Of a stretch of DNA of 34,881 nucleotides, positions 32,911-34,881 are shown one piece after another. The DNA lies in assembly GCF_002949795.1 (NCBI RefSeq), contig NZ_CP026696.1, forward strand, positions 1-34,881. Direction: 5' to 3'. The notes under the pieces are model-generated. The model made no database searches, was not told the origin of the DNA, and was given only the letters and a program-made list of their open reading frames with translations. This DNA is from Nostoc sp. 'Lobaria pulmonaria (5183) cyanobiont' (GTDB taxonomy: Bacteria; Cyanobacteriota; Cyanobacteriia; Cyanobacteriales; Nostocaceae). Numbering within the stretch: position 1 is the stretch's first letter; every line of letters begins with the position of its first letter. A program made the position numbers and the translations under genes.

Positions 32911-34515
32911 TTAGCCATAATCTGGGAACTCCGACCCGAAAACTTTTTTCCACCAATAAATAGCCGTCTTCTGGTCATTTTTAGATTCAGCTATTATTGC
33001 ATGACTTGCGTGGTTTGCAGCATTTCTAAGGGCTTTGATAATTTTTTGCTTGGTGTCCCAGCTAACATTTGCATCTAATGCTTCACCAAGTCTCTTTGGA
33101 TCGGGACAGTTACTCATTATGGAGGAACTGCAACACTGGAAGAAGTATTCAAGTGCTGCTGAATAGCTAGTTATTTTGGGGGCATACTGAAAAGTCTGAA
33201 CTACGAGTGTCTCAAAGTAGTAAGACCATAGACTAGGTTTATGTTTCCTTTCGTTCCAATATTTCAGTAATCGCAGAACGGGCAAAAGTTCGCCTTGATG
33301 CTGAGTGTTTACTGATGTAATGCTTTGAGCGTCAATTTTTGGATTAGTTCTAATCCAGTTGCCATATCCATCTGGAATTAAGAAATGAGTTACCTTATCG
33401 CGATAATCGTAGATAGGAATTGCTGGTACGATATCAAATTTCCAGGGATGAGACTTGAGATTTAGAGTCACTGCCTGCATTCGTCTATTTTTGTCAGCTT
33501 TCTGATAGTTAGTCACATAGGCAAGATGATGCTTTATCCGATTCAAAATCTTGATTGAGTTGACATACCCCTTATTATCTGCAAATGCTTGAAGAGGAGA
33601 ACGAGCATCTGTAATTTTTACCCGACAAACTGCTGTCATGTTGACTCCATAGCCGGATGCTTTCTGTTGATAAGAAATCTCGACATTAATTCCCTTTCCG
33701 TTTAGCAAGAGCAAGATATCGATATCATCTAAGGGGCGAATTTTTGTCTTTCTAGCAAATGAGCCAAACGGAATATAGTTACCCTTAAGTGGTGGGAAAT
33801 CCGAGTGATTATTGACTAGTTTTTTAACTTGCTCAAACAAGTAGTCACGGCTTGCACGTCCTTTATCTGTGGTTGACGGTTTTAAGTCAACGATCTGGGA
33901 TTGAAACTTCTTAAATGCAGCTTTTACTGTACTAGCTTTTAGGTCAATCTTAGGCTTACGTCCTAACTTTCTATCAACTTTATGTTCGCTAGGAAATTTA
34001 TTTTCACAGCTAGTTGGTTTCTCATTAAGTCTAGCTTTCGCAGTGGAAGTTTTAGCTTTTTGGATTCGTTGTACCTTGGTTTTACTGACACTTTTAGCTC
34101 CAGTTGAGCTAGCTTTTGCAGTAGAAAAATTAGGCTGTTCAGTCGGTTTTCTGTCAATCTGACTGACTACTTTTTGAGTGCGTTTATTTTTTGTTGAGCT
34201 AGATTTACCAGCAGCAACCTTAGCTTTTTTAGTTGGCTGTACCTTTGTCTTACTGTTTGCTTGTTTAGTTGGCTTGACTGTCGTTGAATTGGCTTTTCCG
34301 TTTGGACTCTTCACCTTTTTAGTTGCTTGTGTCTTAAGAGCAGGATCGTCGGTCTGTTTGGATCTAGCTCTTGGAGAAGTGGACTTAGCATTATTAGCTT
34401 CCTGTATCTTGGGTTCAATGACTGTTTTTTTTGTACGCTCAGTTTTTTTTGAATTAGTGGCAGTACGAGCCTTGGACTTTTGGCTTTCTGCTTTTGTGTT
34501 AGATTTACTGACCAT
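32911..34515 (-). CDS. CD-NTase-like nucleotidyltransferase with histone-H1-like N-terminal tail
   Basis: 534 residues from the ATG at 34515; a TTG start at 34614 would add 33 unlikely residues. Residues 1 to about 190 are rich in Lys, Ser, Thr and Ala with imperfect repeats (SKTKVQPTKKAKV, SKTKVQRIQKAKTS), resembling a histone-H1-type, disordered, nucleic-acid-binding tail. The C-terminal 340 residues are a nucleotidyltransferase: GS at 251-252 (FGSFARKTKIRPL), metal pair D264 and D266 (DDIDILLLL), third acid D361 (FDIVPA), and an OAS1-like helical end (LLKYWNERK). The active site appears intact. No effector gene lies next to it in this window. The tail is unusual for this family. Confidence 0.82.
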   Translation of the reverse strand: MVSKSNTKAESQKSKARTATNSKKTERTKKTVIEPKIQEANNAKSTSPRARSKQTDDPALKTQATKKVKSPNGKANSTTVKPTKQANSKTKVQPTKKAKVAAGKSSSTKNKRTQKVVSQIDRKPTEQPNFSTAKASSTGAKSVSKTKVQRIQKAKTSTAKARLNEKPTSCENKFPSEHKVDRKLGRKPKIDLKASTVKAAFKKFQSQIVDLKPSTTDKGRASRDYLFEQVKKLVNNHSDFPPLKGNYIPFGSFARKTKIRPLDDIDILLLLNGKGINVEISYQQKASGYGVNMTAVCRVKITDARSPLQAFADNKGYVNSIKILNRIKHHLAYVTNYQKADKNRRMQAVTLNLKSHPWKFDIVPAIPIYDYRDKVTHFLIPDGYGNWIRTNPKIDAQSITSVNTQHQGELLPVLRLLKYWNERKHKPSLWSYYFETLVVQTFQYAPKITSYSAALEYFFQCCSSSIMSNCPDPKRLGEALDANVSWDTKQKIIKALRNAANHASHAIIAESKNDQKTAIYWWKKVFGSEFPDYG

Positions 34516-34624
34516 TTTTTTTGTAAATGGTGATGCTCTGGATTTTGAAGCCGAAGACGAACATAATAGAGGAAACTGAAGGAGTGGGCTACGAGCGTAA
34601 CACCACCCCTCCAATAGACCAAAA

Positions 34625-34680
34625 CTAATACCATTACCGAGTTGCGTTCAGTCTCCACACTGGACGCAATTTAGTATTAG
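34625..34680. repeat. Extended palindrome between the small gene and the CD-NTase
   Basis: Inner arms TTGCGTTCAGT (34642-34652) and ACTGGACGCAA (34659-34669) pair at 10 of 11 positions; outer arms CTAATAC (34625-34631) and GTATTAG (34674-34680) are perfect. It overlaps the stop codon of the upstream small gene. It may fold in the transcript and adjust expression of the downstream enzyme; no T-run follows on the minus strand. Confidence 0.6.
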
Positions 34681-34844
34681 TCTTCCTTACGAACACCCTT
34701 AAAAGGTTCACCATTCTGCTTTACGTCCATAAACTGTCCGGTTTCAGCATTACGCTTTACCCATTGTTCGGTCACAGGGTTGTAAGTTTGGCTGCGTTTG
34801 TCCACAGCACCACGACGATAACCGTTACCTGTATTCTTTGCCAT
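34677..34844 (-). CDS. Small conserved-looking basic protein upstream of the CD-NTase
   Basis: 55 residues beginning MAKNTGNGYRRGAVDKRSQT. The ribosome site is excellent (GGAGGTGATAAAG before the ATG). The rest contains QTYNPVTEQWVKRNAETGQF and ends KGVRKED. Small proteins of this GNGYRxGxVxxRSQ type are, to my recollection, found near nucleotidyltransferase genes in other bacteria, but I cannot verify it here. No known domain. It is in line with the H1-tailed enzyme about 160 bases downstream, so a common transcript is plausible. Confidence 0.7.
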   Translation of the reverse strand: MAKNTGNGYRRGAVDKRSQTYNPVTEQWVKRNAETGQFMDVKQNGEPFKGVRKED

Positions 34845-34881
34845 ATCTTTATCACCTCCTTAAGACTGATGTAAAACTGCT

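Noticed and set aside
34178..34579. A 133-residue open frame on the plus strand, leucine- and valine-rich
   Set aside because: It is the antisense of the Lys/Thr/Ser-rich tail of the CD-NTase; the low-complexity coding strand creates a hydrophobic mirror frame.

Overview
The window looks like part of a plasmid, or a plasmid-derived element, from a filamentous cyanobacterium of the Nostoc/Anabaena type. The evidence is many copies of the HIP1 palindrome GCGATCGC (for example near 2459, 4609, 9709, 11394, 13481, 14707, 19850, 22413, 25663 and 27396), a very large replication protein of the cyanobacterial CyRepA1 type, a MobC/relaxase mobilisation pair, two ParA-type ATPases, and the short palindromic repeats typical of Nostocales. 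No tRNA, rRNA, CRISPR array or intact insertion sequence was seen.

Layout. (1) 79-1684: an XRE-ImmA/IrrE regulator-protease overlapping a PIN-like gene, probably a toxin-antitoxin or stress pair. (2) 1934-9198, all minus strand: a tyrosine recombinase, two tandemly duplicated small putative DNA-binding proteins, a membrane-anchored P-loop ATPase, and a run of small membrane and coiled-coil proteins of unknown function. This reads as one mobile or membrane-machine module. (3) 9515-14888: a ribbon-helix-helix protein, an unknown protein, the replication protein CyRepA1, then an HNH endonuclease cassette bracketed by a partial duplication of the rep gene. (4) 14935-20251: the mobilisation block. 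A membrane protein, a ParA-like ATPase and a basic accessory protein run leftward; MobC and a relaxase with a C-terminal TOPRIM-like domain run rightward; a structured candidate oriT lies between them. (5) 20550-22148: a methyltransferase-like gene and an AlkB-type dioxygenase. (6) 22546-23423: a ParA and small RHH partition pair flanked by ACGAAAT-type repeats. (7) 23669-29851: a complete type I restriction-modification operon (hsdM, hsdS, DUF1016 nuclease, hsdR). (8) 30172-32607: an AT-rich CBASS-like operon with an unknown gene, a truncated nucleotidyltransferase, an intact CD-NTase and an S-4TM pore-forming effector. (9) 32707-34844, minus strand: an integrase remnant, a second CD-NTase-like enzyme carrying a histone-H1-like Lys/Ser/Thr-rich N-terminal tail of about 190 residues, and a 55-residue conserved-looking small protein just upstream.

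Together the plasmid backbone functions (replication, partition, mobilisation) carry a defence island: type I restriction plus one clear and one unusual cyclic-nucleotide-type system. The most novel-looking items are the H1-tailed CD-NTase with its small partner, the leftward membrane ATPase and coiled-coil cluster, and the rep-HNH duplication. All family assignments come from reading motifs by eye; no database search was possible.
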